This document shows, piece by piece, positions 30,762-41,314 of a stretch of DNA of 64,000 nucleotides. The DNA is from Mycobacterium noviomagense (GTDB lineage Bacteria; Actinomycetota; Actinomycetes; Mycobacteriales; Mycobacteriaceae): positions 186,001 through 250,000 of the forward strand of contig NZ_AP022583.1 in NCBI RefSeq assembly GCF_010731635.1, given 5' to 3'. Under the pieces are notes generated by a model. It was not told the DNA's origin, did not search any database, and saw only the letters and a program-made list of their open reading frames with translations. Numbering within the stretch: the first letter of the stretch is position 1; each line of letters begins with the position of its first letter. Made by a program: the position numbers and the translations under genes.

Positions 30762-31850
30762 TCAGGCGACGGTCCAGGTGTCGCGCCCGCGCAGCAGGGA
30801 TTGCAGTGCCGTGCGGTCGCTAGGAGCCGATTTCTTCGCGGCGCTGACCTGAGCGCGGGCCGCGTCGTCGTAGGTCGGCCGGCTGATTTGCCGGAAAATG
30901 CCCATCACGGCATGTTCGAGGTTCTGGTCGGACAATCGCGAGAGGGCGAAGGCGTAGGCGGGGTCTTCGGTGTGCGCATCGTGCACCACGATGCTCTCGG
31001 CGGCGACGTCGGCGGTCTTGGCCACGTCGAGCCCGAACCCGGAGCGCACCACGCAGTATTCATCGTTGGCGCCGAACGTGATCGGCTGGCCCTGCCGGAC
31101 ATGGATCACCCGCTCTTCGGCGCCCTCCTTCCGCAGCGCGTCGAACGAACCGTCGTTGAAGATCGGGCAGTCCTGAAGGATCTCGACCAGGGCGGATCCT
31201 CGGTGCTCGGCCGCGGCGCGCAGCACCTCCGAGAGGCCGTTGCGGTCCGAATCAAGCGCTCGGGCAACGAAACTCGCCTCGGCGCCCAGTGCCAGCGACA
31301 CCGGGTTGAACGGCTGGTCCAGCGATCCCATCGGGGTCGACTTGGTGACCTTGCCGACTTCGGAAGTCGGCGAGTACTGCCCCTTGGTCAGGCCGTAGAT
31401 GCGGTTGTTGAACAGCAGGATCGTGAGGTTGACGTTGCGGCGCAGCGCGTGGATCAGGTGATTGCCGCCAATCGACAGCGCATCACCATCGCCGGTGACC
31501 ACCCACACCGACAGGTCGGGGCGGGCCAGCGCGAGACCGGTCGCGATGGCCGGTGCGCGACCGTGGATCGAATGCAGACCGTAGGTCTCCAAGTAGTACG
31601 GGAACCTGCTGGAGCACCCGATCCCGCTGACGAAGACGATGTTTTCGCGGCGCAGCCTGAGCTCTGGCAGGAAGTTACGAATGGTGTTGAGGATGACGTA
31701 GTCGCCGCAGCCCGGGCACCAGCGGACCTCCTGGTCGCTGGTGAAGTCTTTAGCCTTTTGCGGCTGATCGGTGGTGGGTACGCCGGTGTTTCTGGACAAC
31801 GGCGTCAGTGAAAGATCCGCGCCCGTCAGATCCCCGATCAAGTCGGTCAT
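30762..31850 (-). CDS. korB: 2-oxoglutarate:ferredoxin oxidoreductase, beta subunit
   Basis: Partner of KorA in CoA-dependent oxidative decarboxylation of 2-oxoglutarate to succinyl-CoA with ferredoxin as acceptor. The 362 aa have cluster-ligating Cys in WCPGCGDY and [12 protein letters not shown]. The ThDP-binding motif is [20 protein letters not shown]. It overlaps korA by 4 bp (ATGA) and is followed after 1 nt by mobA. Confidence 0.95.
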   Translation of the reverse strand: MTDLIGDLTGADLSLTPLSRNTGVPTTDQPQKAKDFTSDQEVRWCPGCGDYVILNTIRNFLPELRLRRENIVFVSGIGCSSRFPYYLETYGLHSIHGRAPAIATGLALARPDLSVWVVTGDGDALSIGGNHLIHALRRNVNLTILLFNNRIYGLTKGQYSPTSEVGKVTKSTPMGSLDQPFNPVSLALGAEASFVARALDSDRNGLSEVLRAAAEHRGSALVEILQDCPIFNDGSFDALRKEGAEERVIHVRQGQPITFGANDEYCVVRSGFGLDVAKTADVAAESIVVHDAHTEDPAYAFALSRLSDQNLEHAVMGIFRQISRPTYDDAARAQVSAAKKSAPSDRTALQSLLRGRDTWTVA

Positions 31851-33805
31851 GCGTCAGCTCCTGCTCCAACCGTCGCCACTGCCAATCTGGCCACTGTGGT
31901 TTTGTCTTCCTCGATCTCGGCCAGCGTCCCGCCCAGCGCGGCGCTGATAATGCGGCTCACCTCATCGGCCAGGAACGCGACACCCTGAACCTTGGTCACC
32001 GACTGGATGTCGACCAGGTACTTCGCCCGCAGCAACAACGCCAGCTGACCCAGATTCATCTCGGGCGCCACCACCTTCGGGTAGCGGCGCAGCACCTCAC
32101 CGAGGTTGGCCGGGAACGGGTTGAGATAACGCAGATGCGCGTGCGCGACCTTGATGCCTCTGCGGCGTGCACGCCGGCACGCTTCGCCGATTGGACCGTA
32201 CGTGCTGCCCCAGCCGATCAACAGCAGCTCAGCGTCACCGGTCGGATCGTCGACCTCCAAGTCGGGAACCCGGATCCCGTCGATCTTGGCCTGGCGCAAC
32301 CGCACCATCAGGTCGTGGTTTGCGGGGTCGTAAGAGATGTTGCCGGAACCGTTTGCGCACTCCAGCCCGCCGATGCGGTGCTCGAGCCCCGGAGTGCCCG
32401 GAATCGCGAACTGGCGGGCCAGGGTCTCGGGGTCGCGGGCGTACGGCTGGAAGGGTTCGCCAGCCTTGGCGTAGGCGTGCTCGATGGGCTCCAGCGTGCT
32501 GACGTCCGGGACCAGCCACGGCTCTGAGCCGTTGGCAATTGCGCCGTCGGACAACAGGATTACCGGCGTGTGATATGACACCGCGATGCGCACCGCCTCC
32601 AGGGCGGTCTCAAAGCAGTCGGAGGGTGACCGCGGCGCAAGTACGGCGACCGGCGACTCGCCGTTGCGCCCGTACATCGCCTGCATCAGGTCGGCCTGCT
32701 CGGTCTTGGTCGGCATACCGGTCGACGGGCCGGCACGCTGCACGTCGACGACCAGCAGCGGCAGCTCGGTCATCACACCGAGGCCGATCGCTTCGGCTTT
32801 GAGCGACAGACCCGGTCCCGACGTGCTGGTGACCCCGAGCGCGCCACCGTAGGCCGCGCCCAGCGCCGCGCAGACGCCACCAATCTCGTCTTCGGCCTGG
32901 AAGGTGACCACGTTGAAGTTCTTGTGCTTGGACAGCTCGTGCAAGATGTCCGACGCCGGCGTGATCGGATAGCTGCCGAGCACCACCGGGATGCCGGCCA
33001 GCTGACCGGCGGCGACGATGCCGTAGGCCAAAGCCGTGTTGCCCGAGATCTGTCGGTACTCGCCCGCAGGCAGCTTGGCCGGCGAGATGTCATAGGTGAT
33101 CCCGAAGGCCTCAGTGGTTTCGCCGTAGTTCCAGCCGGCCTTGAGCGCCAGCACGTTGGCCTCAGCGATGTCGGGCTTGCGGGCGAACTTCTCCCTGATG
33201 AATCGCTCGCTGGTTTCGATCGGCCGGCCGTACATCCACGACAGCAGGCCAAGCGCGAACATGTTTTTCGCGCGTTGCCCGTCCTTTTTCGACGCGCCAA
33301 TCGCCTCGACGGCGCCCAGCGTCAGCGTGGTCATCGGCACCGAGTGCACGACGTATTCAGACAGCTCGCCGTTGTCCAGCGGATTGGTTTCATAACCGAC
33401 TTTGGCCAAATTGCGCTTGGTGAACTCGTCGGTGTTCACGATTACCACTCCGCCACGCGGCAGGTCGCCGATGTTGGCTTTCAGCGCGGCGGGGTTCATG
33501 GCCACAAGCACGTCGGGCCGGTCACCGGCGGTGAGGATGTCGTAGTCGGCGATTTGGATCTGGAAGGACGAGACGCCGGGCAGTGTGCCGGCGGGTGCAC
33601 GGATCTCGGCGGGATAGTTCGGTTGGGTGGCCAGGTCGTTGCCGAAAAGCGCTGCCTCGGAAGTGAATCGGTCACCGGTGAGCTGCATGCCGTCACCGGA
33701 GTCCCCGGCGAAGCGGATGACGACTCTTTCCAGCTGCTGCCGCCGTGGCGCCGCCGTCTCAGCGATATGAGATTCTGAACCGGCTCCGTCGCCGTTCGGA
33801 CCCAC
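31847..33805 (-). CDS. korA: 2-oxoglutarate:ferredoxin oxidoreductase, alpha subunit (gamma-alpha fusion)
   Basis: The N-terminal gamma-type domain (RFAGDSGDGMQLTGDRF, about 25-190) is fused to the alpha domain (GNTALAYGIVAAGQLAGIPV onward), as in the mycobacterial anaerobic-type KOR that supports a CO2-dependent TCA route. GTG 33805 is chosen: GAAGG lies 7 nt upstream, and 652 aa is close to the M. tuberculosis length. An in-frame GTG at 33841 would add 12 residues. It is the first gene of korA-korB-mobA. Confidence 0.92.
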   Translation of the reverse strand: MGPNGDGAGSESHIAETAAPRRQQLERVVIRFAGDSGDGMQLTGDRFTSEAALFGNDLATQPNYPAEIRAPAGTLPGVSSFQIQIADYDILTAGDRPDVLVAMNPAALKANIGDLPRGGVVIVNTDEFTKRNLAKVGYETNPLDNGELSEYVVHSVPMTTLTLGAVEAIGASKKDGQRAKNMFALGLLSWMYGRPIETSERFIREKFARKPDIAEANVLALKAGWNYGETTEAFGITYDISPAKLPAGEYRQISGNTALAYGIVAAGQLAGIPVVLGSYPITPASDILHELSKHKNFNVVTFQAEDEIGGVCAALGAAYGGALGVTSTSGPGLSLKAEAIGLGVMTELPLLVVDVQRAGPSTGMPTKTEQADLMQAMYGRNGESPVAVLAPRSPSDCFETALEAVRIAVSYHTPVILLSDGAIANGSEPWLVPDVSTLEPIEHAYAKAGEPFQPYARDPETLARQFAIPGTPGLEHRIGGLECANGSGNISYDPANHDLMVRLRQAKIDGIRVPDLEVDDPTGDAELLLIGWGSTYGPIGEACRRARRRGIKVAHAHLRYLNPFPANLGEVLRRYPKVVAPEMNLGQLALLLRAKYLVDIQSVTKVQGVAFLADEVSRIISAALGGTLAEIEEDKTTVARLAVATVGAGADA

Positions 33806-34109
33806 GTCTCCGCCTTCCGTTGCTGTTCTCCGCACGGCCACTCTGCGTTACGACTTCCAGTATCCGCCGTCGGAGTGGACCCGCCCAATTTTTATGTCAC
33901 CGGCAGTACCGATTATGGCACTGCTCTTAAGCATTCATTGACGCCGACGCGGCGTAACGCGCCACCGCTATGCAATCAAACACCAAGGTCATAGCCACGG
34001 ACACCACGCCGGGTAGGCAAAACTGTGGTGTTGGTCACTTTTGCTGGCACCCCAACTCTAAGAACTTTACTTACGCGCCGGTAACGTTAGCTAGCACTCA
34101 GTCACTGAG
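33806..34109. other. Gap between clpX and korA
   Basis: No gene is seen in 304 bp, and the base composition is AT-richer than the flanks. A small hairpin (actcag-tca-ctgagt, 34096-34110) abuts the clpX stop and could end its transcript. The korA promoter must lie in the rest. The MFS transporter gene found here in M. tuberculosis (Rv2456c) is absent. Confidence 0.5.
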
Positions 34110-35393
34110 TTAGGCGCTCTTGTCGCGGCGCTCCGTACGCGACGGCTTGCGCGGCACGATCGTCGGCAGCACGTTGTCTTGCACGGTCTCCTTGGTGACC
34201 ACAACTTTGGCGACGTCGTCGCGGCTGGGGATGTCGTACATCACCGGCAGCAGGACCTCTTCCATGATCGCCCGCAGGCCGCGAGCGCCCGTGCCGCGGT
34301 GAATCGCCTGCTCGGCGATCGCCTCAAGCGCATCCTGGGTGAACTCCAGCTCCACGCCGTCCATCTCGAACAGCCGTGTGTACTGCTTGACGAGGGCGTT
34401 CTTGGGCTGGGACAAGATCTTGACCAGAGAATCCATGTCGAGGTTGGTCACCGAAGCGATAACCGGTAGCCGGCCGATGAATTCCGGGATCAGGCCGTAC
34501 TTGATCAGGTCTTCGGGCATGACCTCGGCGAAGTGGTCGGTGGTGTCGATCTCGGCCTTGGACCGCACTTCGGCTCCAAAGCCCAGTCCGCGTTTGCCGA
34601 CCCGGTCGGCGACGATCTTTTCCAACCCGGCGAAGGCGCCCGCCACGATGAACAACACGTTGGTGGTGTCGATCTGGATGAACTCCTGATGCGGGTGCTT
34701 GCGGCCGCCCTGCGGCGGGACCGACGCCTGGGTGCCCTCGAGAATCTTCAGCAGCGCCTGCTGCACGCCTTCACCGGACACGTCTCGGGTGATCGACGGG
34801 TTCTCGCTCTTGCGCGCGATCTTGTCGACCTCGTCGATGTAGATGATCCCGGTTTCGGCGCGCTTGACGTCGTAGTCGGCGGCTTGGATGAGCTTGAGCA
34901 GAATGTTTTCCACGTCTTCGCCGACGTAGCCCGCCTCGGTGAGCGCGGTGGCGTCGGCGATGGCGAACGGCACGTTGAGCATCTTGGCCAGCGTCTGGGC
35001 CAGGTACGTTTTGCCGCAGCCGGTGGGACCGAGCATCAAGATGTTGGACTTGGTCAGCTCGACCGGCTCACCGGAGCGTGAGTCGCGGCCTTTTTCGCCG
35101 GCCTGGATGCGCTTGTAGTGGTTGTAGACGGCGACGGCCAGTGTCCGCTTGGCGTTGTCTTGGCCGATGACGTAGCTCTCGAGGAATTCGCGGATCTCAG
35201 CCGGCTTCGGCAGTTCGTCGAGTTTGACGTCGTCGGCGTCGGCGAGTTCTTCTTCGATGATCTCGTTACAGAGATCGATGCACTCATCGCAGATGTAGAC
35301 CCCGGGCCCCGCAATGAGCTTTTTGACTTGTTTTTGGCTCTTTCCGCAGAAGGAGCACTTCAGCAAGTCACCGCCGTCTCCGATGCGCGCCAT
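34110..35393 (-). CDS. clpX: ClpX, ATPase/unfoldase of the ClpP1P2 protease
   Basis: Unfolds tagged proteins and feeds them into ClpP. The 427 aa have an N-terminal zinc-binding domain with C13, C16, C35 and C38, Walker A GPTGCGKT, Walker [11 protein letters not shown], the pore motif GYVGEDVE, and a sensor and C-terminal domain with [14 protein letters not shown]. The ClpP-docking IGF-type loop is expected near [11 protein letters not shown]. It is monocistronic, about 1.2 kb from clpP2, with mmuM in between on the opposite strand. Confidence 0.97.
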   Translation of the reverse strand: MARIGDGGDLLKCSFCGKSQKQVKKLIAGPGVYICDECIDLCNEIIEEELADADDVKLDELPKPAEIREFLESYVIGQDNAKRTLAVAVYNHYKRIQAGEKGRDSRSGEPVELTKSNILMLGPTGCGKTYLAQTLAKMLNVPFAIADATALTEAGYVGEDVENILLKLIQAADYDVKRAETGIIYIDEVDKIARKSENPSITRDVSGEGVQQALLKILEGTQASVPPQGGRKHPHQEFIQIDTTNVLFIVAGAFAGLEKIVADRVGKRGLGFGAEVRSKAEIDTTDHFAEVMPEDLIKYGLIPEFIGRLPVIASVTNLDMDSLVKILSQPKNALVKQYTRLFEMDGVELEFTQDALEAIAEQAIHRGTGARGLRAIMEEVLLPVMYDIPSRDDVAKVVVTKETVQDNVLPTIVPRKPSRTERRDKSA

Positions 35394-35646
35394 GGTGCGT
35401 CAGTGCCTACTTCCTGTTCGCCGTCCGTCGTACAGTGCCGCGTGTATTTCCCGACGCTACCCGCTTGCTCGGGCACGACGCGACCGATAGCGGCGAATAG
35501 CGTCGGTGGTATTCGTGCTTGTTCTGCTGCGAACATATCCCGTTATTCGGCGCCTGGCAGCCCGGAACGCGCTGACGTGTCCCTGGCGTGTCGCGGCTGT
35601 TACTCGACCGAGAGGCGGCGCGTCCACCGACCCTACAGTTGAGTCC

Positions 35647-36534
35647 GTGGGATTCGCCGTGCCCGACGATACCGTCTTGATCGGCGATGGCGGGCTGGCC
35701 ACCGAGCTCGAGGCGCGCGGCCATGACCTTTCCGACGCATTGTGGTCGGCGAGGCTGCTCGTCGACGCGCCGGAGGAGATCATCGCGGTGCATGCTGACT
35801 ACTTTCGCGCCGGCGCCAGCATCGCCACCACGGCGAGCTATCAGGCGTCGTTCGAGGGCTTCGCCGCTCGCGGGATCGGACGCGACGACGCCGTCCGGCT
35901 GCTGCGGCGCAGCGTCGAGCTTGCCGCTATCGCGCGCAATCAGGTCGGCGCGGGATGGGTGGCCGCCTCGGTCGGACCGTACGGCGCGGCGCTCGCCGAC
36001 GGGTCGGAGTATCGCGGCCGCTACGGCCTCAGTGTTGCTGCGTTGCAGAGGTGGCATTGGCCACGGCTGGAAGTGCTGGCCGAGGCGGGCGCCGACGTGC
36101 TTGCGCTGGAAACGGTGCCCGACGTCGATGAGGCCGAAGCGCTGGTGAATTTGGTGCGGCGCCTAGCGGTCCCGGCCTGGCTCAGCTACACCATCGAAGG
36201 AACTCGCACCCGTGCGGGGCAACCACTTGCCGAGGCGTTCGGGGTGGTTGCCGGGGTTCCGCAGATCATCGCGGTCGGCGTCAACTGCTGTGCGCCCGAC
36301 GATGTGCGGCCGGCGATCGCGGCAGCCCGGCAGACCGACAAGCCGGTGATCGTCTACCCCAACAGCGGAGAGCGCTGGGACACCGCGCGGCGAGCATGGG
36401 TCGGGCGTTCACAATTCTCGGCCGCGCTGGCGACGCAATGGGTGTCGGCGGGAGCACGCGTGATCGGCGGGTGCTGTCGAGTTCGGCCGGCCGACATCGC
36501 CTCGGTAGCGCGAGCAGTCGCAAAAGCACCCTAA
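35647..36534 (+). CDS. mmuM: Homocysteine S-methyltransferase
   Basis: Uses S-methylmethionine (or AdoMet) to methylate homocysteine to methionine. The 295 aa start at GTG 35647; GTG 35659 is an alternative. Conserved features are ISDGGLATELE-type (LIGDGGLATELEARG), ASYQASFEGF, the zinc Cys of GVNCCAPDD and the Cys pair of IGGCCRVRPADI. It sits between clpX and clpP2 in the opposite direction. The open frame extends 5' to 35506, but that part has no similarity to the family. Confidence 0.93.
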   Translation: MGFAVPDDTVLIGDGGLATELEARGHDLSDALWSARLLVDAPEEIIAVHADYFRAGASIATTASYQASFEGFAARGIGRDDAVRLLRRSVELAAIARNQVGAGWVAASVGPYGAALADGSEYRGRYGLSVAALQRWHWPRLEVLAEAGADVLALETVPDVDEAEALVNLVRRLAVPAWLSYTIEGTRTRAGQPLAEAFGVVAGVPQIIAVGVNCCAPDDVRPAIAAARQTDKPVIVYPNSGERWDTARRAWVGRSQFSAALATQWVSAGARVIGGCCRVRPADIASVARAVAKAP

Positions 36535-36574
36535 ACAACGCGATTTTTGGGGCGTTTGCGTCTGCTCGTCGCGG

Positions 36575-37210
36575 CTAGACGGTCTGCGCAGAAAGCTTGC
36601 GGTACTCCAGCACGGTGTCGATGATCCCGTAGTCCTTGGCCTCTTCGGCGGTCAGGATCTTGTCGCGGTCGGTGTCCTTGCGGATCACGTCGGCGGGCTT
36701 GCCCGTATGGCGGGCCAGCGTGACTTCCATCAGCGTGCGCATCCGCTCGATCTCGGCGGCCTGGATCTCCAGATCGGAGAACTGACCCTGGATCACACCG
36801 GCCAACGACGGCTGGTGGATCAGCACCCGCGCGTTGGGCAGCGCCATCCGCTTGCCCGGCGTTCCGGCGGCCAGCAACACCGCCGCGGCCGAGGCCGCCT
36901 GTCCCAAACACACCGTCTGGATGTCGGCGCGCACGTACTGCATGGTGTCGTAGATCGCCATCAGTGAGGTGAACCCGCCGCCGGGGGAATTGATGTACAT
37001 CGTGATGTCGCGGTCGGGATCCAACGACTCGAGCACCAGTAACTGGGCCATGATGTCGTTGGCCGACGCGTCGTCGACCTGCACGCCGAGGAAGATGATG
37101 CGTTCTTCGAACAGCTTGTTGTAGGGGTTGGATTCTTTGACGCCCCAACTGGAGTGCTCAATGAACGACGGCAGGATGTAGCGGGCCTGCGGCTGGATTT
37201 CGGGATTCAT
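36575..37210 (-). CDS. clpP2: ATP-dependent Clp protease proteolytic subunit 2
   Basis: One of the two rings of the essential mixed ClpP1P2 peptidase. The 211 aa have the catalytic triad Ser107 (GQAASAA), His132 (LIHQPS) and Asp at about 183. The N-terminus carries the ClpP2-specific extension [15 protein letters not shown]. It overlaps clpP1 by 4 bp, which helps equal expression. Confidence 0.97.
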   Translation of the reverse strand: MNPEIQPQARYILPSFIEHSSWGVKESNPYNKLFEERIIFLGVQVDDASANDIMAQLLVLESLDPDRDITMYINSPGGGFTSLMAIYDTMQYVRADIQTVCLGQAASAAAVLLAAGTPGKRMALPNARVLIHQPSLAGVIQGQFSDLEIQAAEIERMRTLMEVTLARHTGKPADVIRKDTDRDKILTAEEAKDYGIIDTVLEYRKLSAQTV

Positions 37211-37800
37211 GATGGTGCTCCGTTGACTGGGGCGTTGGTGATGATGTGGTCGACAAAGCCGTAGTCCAGGGCTTCCGGGGCGGTGAACCAGCGGTCGCGG
37301 TCAGAGTCAGCCACGATGCGTTCGACGGGCTGACCGGTGAATTCCGCGTTGAGCCGAAACATCTCCTTTTTGATAAGCGCGAACTGCTCGGCCTGGATGG
37401 CGATGTCGGCGGCGCTGCCGGTCACACCGCCGAGCGGCTGGTGCATCAGGATCCGAGCATGCGGCAACGCATAGCGCTTGCCCTTGGTGCCCGCGGCGAG
37501 CAGGAACTGGCCCATCGATGCGGCCATACCCATCGCGTAGGTCGCGATGTCGCAGGGCGCTAAGACCATGGTGTCGTAGATGGCCATGCCGGCGCTGATC
37601 GACCCGCCCGGGGAGTTGATGTACAGCGAGATGTCCTTGCCCGAGTCTTCAGCCGCCAGCAGCAGAATCTGTGCGCAGAGCCGGTTGGCGACGTCGTCGT
37701 TGACCTCCGAGCCCAGGAAGATGATGCGCTCGGCGAGCAAACGCTCATAGATCGAATCGGTGAGGTTGAGACCCAGCGCATTCGAACGCATGTCTGTCAC
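37207..37800 (-). CDS. clpP1: ATP-dependent Clp protease proteolytic subunit 1
   Basis: 197 aa from GTG 37800 (VTDMRSN), which matches the M. tuberculosis N-terminus; an in-frame ATG at 37848 would add a non-conserved 16 residues. The triad is Ser95 (GMAASMG), His120 (LMHQPLGG) and Asp169. It is co-translated with clpP2. A ClgR-like operator lies about 80-100 bp upstream. Confidence 0.96.
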   Translation of the reverse strand: MTDMRSNALGLNLTDSIYERLLAERIIFLGSEVNDDVANRLCAQILLLAAEDSGKDISLYINSPGGSISAGMAIYDTMVLAPCDIATYAMGMAASMGQFLLAAGTKGKRYALPHARILMHQPLGGVTGSAADIAIQAEQFALIKKEMFRLNAEFTGQPVERIVADSDRDRWFTAPEALDYGFVDHIITNAPVNGAPS

Positions 37801-37881
37801 GACGGAATACCTGCTTTCTCGAGTTGCGTCTGCACCGACACTAACCAACCAGCGCCGCGATGCACTCCCCGAAGTGGGCGC

Positions 37882-37899
37882 GTTCGCTCACAGCGTGGC
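37882..37899 (-). promoter_or_regulatory. ClgR-like operator upstream of clpP1P2
   Basis: The minus strand reads gccacgctgtgagcgaac. It fits 16 of 18 positions of the ClgR consensus as I recall it (WNNWCGCYNANRGCGWWS). ClgR activates clp genes in actinobacteria, and its position 82 bp before the clpP1 start fits an activator site. Confidence 0.6.
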
Positions 37900-37946
37900 G
37901 CGGTGACGCCGGACACTTCACTACCCCAAGGTGCAGACACATGCGG

Positions 37947-39359
37947 TTAAGCCTCGTCGGCTGCGGCCGCTTCGGACTCACCGGCCTCGTCGGTGTCTTC
38001 AGCCTCATCGGTTTCGTGAGCCTCCGGAGCCTGCGACGCGCGCCTGCCGAAGAACTCACTGGTGTCGACGACGTTGTCATCGGTATCGGTGACCGTTGCC
38101 GCTTCGACCACCGCGGCCAGCGTCAGCCCACGCCGTACGTCGGCGAACATGGCCGGCAGTTGGTTGTTCTGCTGCAGGAAGGACAACAGCTGCTGCGGCT
38201 CGACACCGTACTGCCGAGACATCATCACCAGGCGTTCGGTGATGTCGTCCTGGCTTACCTGGATGTCGAGCTCATCTGCCAAGGCGTCGAGCAGTAATTG
38301 AGTCTTGACGGTCTTCTCGGCCGCGGAGCGGGCGTCGGTGTCGAACTCTTCGCGCGAGGAGCCCTGCTCGGCCAGCGCTTCAGCGAACCGGGCCTCGTCG
38401 TGATCGAGGCCGTGAAGCGCATTGTGCAGGGTCTCATCGACGTGCGCCTGCACGATCGCCTCCGGCAGCGGGATGTCCACCTGCTCCACCAGGGTGTCGA
38501 GTGTGGCGTTGCGAATCTTTTCGGCCTGCTGGATTTGCTTGACCCGGCGGACTTGCTCGACGACGTTGGCGCGCAACTCTTCGATAGTGTCGAATTCGCT
38601 TGCCAATTGGGCGAATTCGTCGTCGAGCTCAGGCAGCTCACGTTCCTTGACCGAGCCGACCGTAACGGTGACCTGAGCCTCCTTGCCGGCGTGCGGTCCG
38701 TTGGCCAGCTTGGTGGTGAACACCCGCGACTCGCCGGCGGACAGGCCGATGATCGCCTCGTCGAGACCATCGACGAGCTGGCCGGAACCGACTTCGTGGG
38801 TCAGGCCTTCGGTCGTCGCTTCCGGGACTTCCTCACCATCGACGCTGGCGGACAGGTCGATGGAAACAATGTCCCCGTTGGCGGCGGGCCGCTCAACCGG
38901 GGTCAGGGTGCCGAAGCGGGAGCGCAGCGACTGCAGCTCGGACTCGACATCCTCGTCGGTGACTTCTACCGGGTCCACCGTGATTTTCAGCGAGCTCAAG
39001 TCTGGAAGCGTGATCTCCGGGCGAACGTCGACCTCGGCGGTGAAAACCAGGTCCTTGCCGTATTCCTTCTTGGTCACCTCGATCTCGGGCTGGCCCAGCG
39101 GGCGGACATCCGTCTCCGTCACCGCCTGCCCGTAGCGGCTGGGCAGCGCCTCGTTGACGACTTGATCGAGCATCGCTTCGCGTCCGATACGCGCTTCGAG
39201 CAGCTTGGCTGGCGCCTTGCCGGGACGGAAACCCGGCAGCCGAACCTGTTTGGCCAGCTCCTTGTAGGCCCGTTCGAAATCCGGTTCGAGCTCAGTGAAA
39301 GGCACCTCCACATTGATCCGAACCCGGGTGGGGCTCAACTGCTCAACGGTGCTTTTCAC
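37947..39359 (-). CDS. tig: Trigger factor
   Basis: Ribosome-bound chaperone and peptidyl-prolyl isomerase. The 470 aa start at GTG 39359 with GAGGAG 8 nt upstream. The N-terminal ribosome-binding loop is GFRPGKAP. The PPIase domain lies around 155-250 ([17 protein letters not shown]). The helical C-terminal domain ends in an acidic Ala/Glu/Asp-rich tail ([18 protein letters not shown]). It lies upstream of clpP1P2 on the same strand, the common tig-clp arrangement, with a ClgR-like site between them. Confidence 0.97.
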   Translation of the reverse strand: MKSTVEQLSPTRVRINVEVPFTELEPDFERAYKELAKQVRLPGFRPGKAPAKLLEARIGREAMLDQVVNEALPSRYGQAVTETDVRPLGQPEIEVTKKEYGKDLVFTAEVDVRPEITLPDLSSLKITVDPVEVTDEDVESELQSLRSRFGTLTPVERPAANGDIVSIDLSASVDGEEVPEATTEGLTHEVGSGQLVDGLDEAIIGLSAGESRVFTTKLANGPHAGKEAQVTVTVGSVKERELPELDDEFAQLASEFDTIEELRANVVEQVRRVKQIQQAEKIRNATLDTLVEQVDIPLPEAIVQAHVDETLHNALHGLDHDEARFAEALAEQGSSREEFDTDARSAAEKTVKTQLLLDALADELDIQVSQDDITERLVMMSRQYGVEPQQLLSFLQQNNQLPAMFADVRRGLTLAAVVEAATVTDTDDNVVDTSEFFGRRASQAPEAHETDEAEDTDEAGESEAAAADEA

Positions 39360-39417
39360 TGCTGTGCTCCTCGGTGTCGATTCGTGGCTGGTGGCTCATG
39401 GATGCGGGCTGGGCTGG

Positions 39418-39491
39418 TCGGGGTGGCGGGATTTGAACCCACGGCCTTCCGCTCCCAAAGCGGATGCGCTACCAAGCTGCGCTACACCCCG
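39418..39491 (-). tRNA. tRNA-Pro (anticodon UGG)
   Basis: The cloverleaf reads 5' cggggtgtagcgcagcttgg and ends with an accceg-type acceptor partner. The acceptor stem is CGGGGTG/CACCCCG, the anticodon stem TCCGC/GCGGA with loop TTTGGGA, and the T-arm contains GGTTCAAATCC. CCA is encoded (39415-39417). Confidence 0.96.
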
Positions 39492-39616
39492 CGCTGACCT
39501 CGCGATCCTACGGCGCGACTCCGCCGTCCCGGCAGCTGCCTCACAGCGAAGTCACGGGACGGACTCATTTGGATTTGATGTCTGCCCCGACGTACAGTCG
39601 CGCTCGAGAATTTTCT

Positions 39617-39687
39617 GCGGGCGTAGCTCAATGGTAGAGCCCTAGTCTTCCAAACTAGCGACGCGGGTTCGATTCCCGTCGCCCGCT
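39617..39687 (+). tRNA. tRNA-Gly (anticodon UCC)
   Basis: The acceptor stem is GCGGGCG/CGCCCGC, the D-arm GCTCAATGGTAGAGC, the anticodon stem CTAGT/ACTAG with loop CTTCCAA, and the T-arm GGTTCGATTCC. CCA is not encoded. It is divergent from tRNA-Pro. Confidence 0.97.
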
Positions 39688-39740
39688 CGGACCCGGGCTC
39701 CCGATAGCCGATAAAGCTGAGGAGGACGTCGATCAAGCAG

Positions 39741-40925
39741 ATGGCCGACGTCGACATTCGCGGAACGTGCGCGCCGCGCTTCGAGCGGGTACGTGACGCG
39801 TTCGAGCAGAACTTTGCCCAGCGCAACGAGGTCGGAGCCGCCATCGCGGTTTGGGTGGACGGCGACCTGGTCGTCAACTTGTGGGGCGGTTCGGCCGATG
39901 CCGCCGGTACGCGGCCATGGCATGAAGACACGTTGGCCACCGTGTTGTCCGGCACCAAAGGCCTGACGAGCACGTGTGTGCACCAGCTTGCTGAGCGCGG
40001 TGAGATCGACCTGAACGCACCGGTCGCCCGCTACTGGCCGGAATTTGGCCAGGCAGGTAAGGAAGACATCACCGTCGCGATGGTGATGAACCACCGATCG
40101 GGCGTCATTGGGCCGCGCAAGCCCGTGCCGTGGCAGCAGATGGCCGACTGGAATTTGGTGTGCGACCGGCTGGCCGCCGGCGAGCCGTGGTGGAAGCCCA
40201 ATACCGCGCAGGGCTACCACATGTTCACCTTTGGCTTCATCCTCGGCGAGGTGTTCCGTCGAATCACCGGCACCACGGTTGGTCAGTACCTGCGCAACGA
40301 GATCGCGGAGCCGCTGGGTATTGACGTCCACATCGGCCTGCCCGCCAGCGAACATCACCGGTGTGCGGATCCGGTGAACAAGCCGCACATCCGCGAAATC
40401 CTGGCGTCCGCCCAGGCACCGACGTGCCCTTCCTCACTCGACGAACACCCCAAAGCCGGGTTGGCCGTCGGAATGGGCTTCGCGCCCGATGACGAACTGG
40501 GCTCCAACGACCTGATGCTGTGGCGCGAACTGGAGTTCCCCGCCAACAATGCGCAGGTGTCGGCGCTCGGCATGGCGACCTTTTACAACGCGCTGGCCGA
40601 AGAGAAGCTGCTGACCCGCCGCCACATGGAACTCGTGCGGGTGTGCCAGGGCGGCTTCGAAACTGATCTGGTGCTGGGCCCTCGGGTCGCCGACCACGGG
40701 TGGGGCCTGGGATACATGCTCAACCAGCGCTGTCTCAACGGACCCAACCCGGGGATTTTCGGGCACGGCGGCCTGGGCGGGTCATTCGCGTTCGTCGACC
40801 TGGAGTACCGGATCGGCTACGCGTATGTCATGAATCGCTACGACGCCACCAAAGCCAACGCCGATCCGCGCAGTGTCGCCTTGAGCGACGAGGTCTACAC
40901 GGCCTTGGGTGTCAGAAACGGCTGA
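39741..40925 (+). CDS. lipP: Esterase/lipase of the beta-lactamase (class C) family
   Basis: 394 aa, homologue of Rv2463. The S-x-x-K nucleophile motif is LSGTKGLT (residues about 70-77). The Tyr-containing second motif appears as AQGYHMFTFGF. The third motif is GHGGLGGSF. There is no signal peptide, so it is cytosolic or cell-associated; ester substrates are likely and beta-lactamase activity is not expected. GGAGG lies 17 nt before ATG 39741, farther than usual. Confidence 0.9.
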   Translation: MADVDIRGTCAPRFERVRDAFEQNFAQRNEVGAAIAVWVDGDLVVNLWGGSADAAGTRPWHEDTLATVLSGTKGLTSTCVHQLAERGEIDLNAPVARYWPEFGQAGKEDITVAMVMNHRSGVIGPRKPVPWQQMADWNLVCDRLAAGEPWWKPNTAQGYHMFTFGFILGEVFRRITGTTVGQYLRNEIAEPLGIDVHIGLPASEHHRCADPVNKPHIREILASAQAPTCPSSLDEHPKAGLAVGMGFAPDDELGSNDLMLWRELEFPANNAQVSALGMATFYNALAEEKLLTRRHMELVRVCQGGFETDLVLGPRVADHGWGLGYMLNQRCLNGPNPGIFGHGGLGGSFAFVDLEYRIGYAYVMNRYDATKANADPRSVALSDEVYTALGVRNG

Positions 40926-40940
40926 GCGAATTCGGCGGCG

Positions 40941-41246
40941 CTAATGTCCGCCGCCACCGCCGCCGCCGTCGTGTCCGCCGCCGGTTTGACGGCCACCAGC
41001 ACCGTTGTCACCCTGGCCGCCGGGGCCGCCGACGCCGCCTCCATTGTTGTAACCGCCCGGGCCATTGGGTCCGGGCCCTGGGTTATTGCAATACGGCCCG
41101 TTGCCGGGGTTCCAGTCATCGCCAGGGTTGCACGGGTAGCTCGGGAACGGCGTTTGGGCTTGAATACCGCTCGCCACGCCGAGCCCACTAAGGCCCAAAC
41201 CGGCGGTCATGATCGTCACTGCTGCAAACCGCGTTGTTTTCCTCAT
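40941..41246 (-). CDS. Small secreted Gly/Pro/Asn-rich protein (paralogue 1)
   Basis: 101 aa. A signal peptide (MTAGLGLSGLGVASGIQAQ, cleavage at the AQA-type site) is followed by a short Cys-containing segment (FPSYPCNPGDDWNPGNGPYC). A Gly/Asn-rich tail then ends in His and poly-Gly. Its signal peptide and Pro/Trp/Asp pattern resemble those of the next gene, so the two look like a tandem duplication. Function is unknown; the two Cys may form a disulfide. Confidence 0.72.
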   Translation of the reverse strand: MRKTTRFAAVTIMTAGLGLSGLGVASGIQAQTPFPSYPCNPGDDWNPGNGPYCNNPGPGPNGPGGYNNGGGVGGPGGQGDNGAGGRQTGGGHDGGGGGGGH

Positions 41247-41314
41247 ACCCGAACGCGTACCCGCCCCTCGGAAGCACAGTGAGGCAGCCGTCCGGCCCGG
41301 GTAGGTGTTAGGGG

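Noticed and set aside
36281..36538. 85-codon minus-strand frame at the 3' end of mmuM
   Set aside because: Shadow of mmuM with Arg/Ala/Pro-rich composition.
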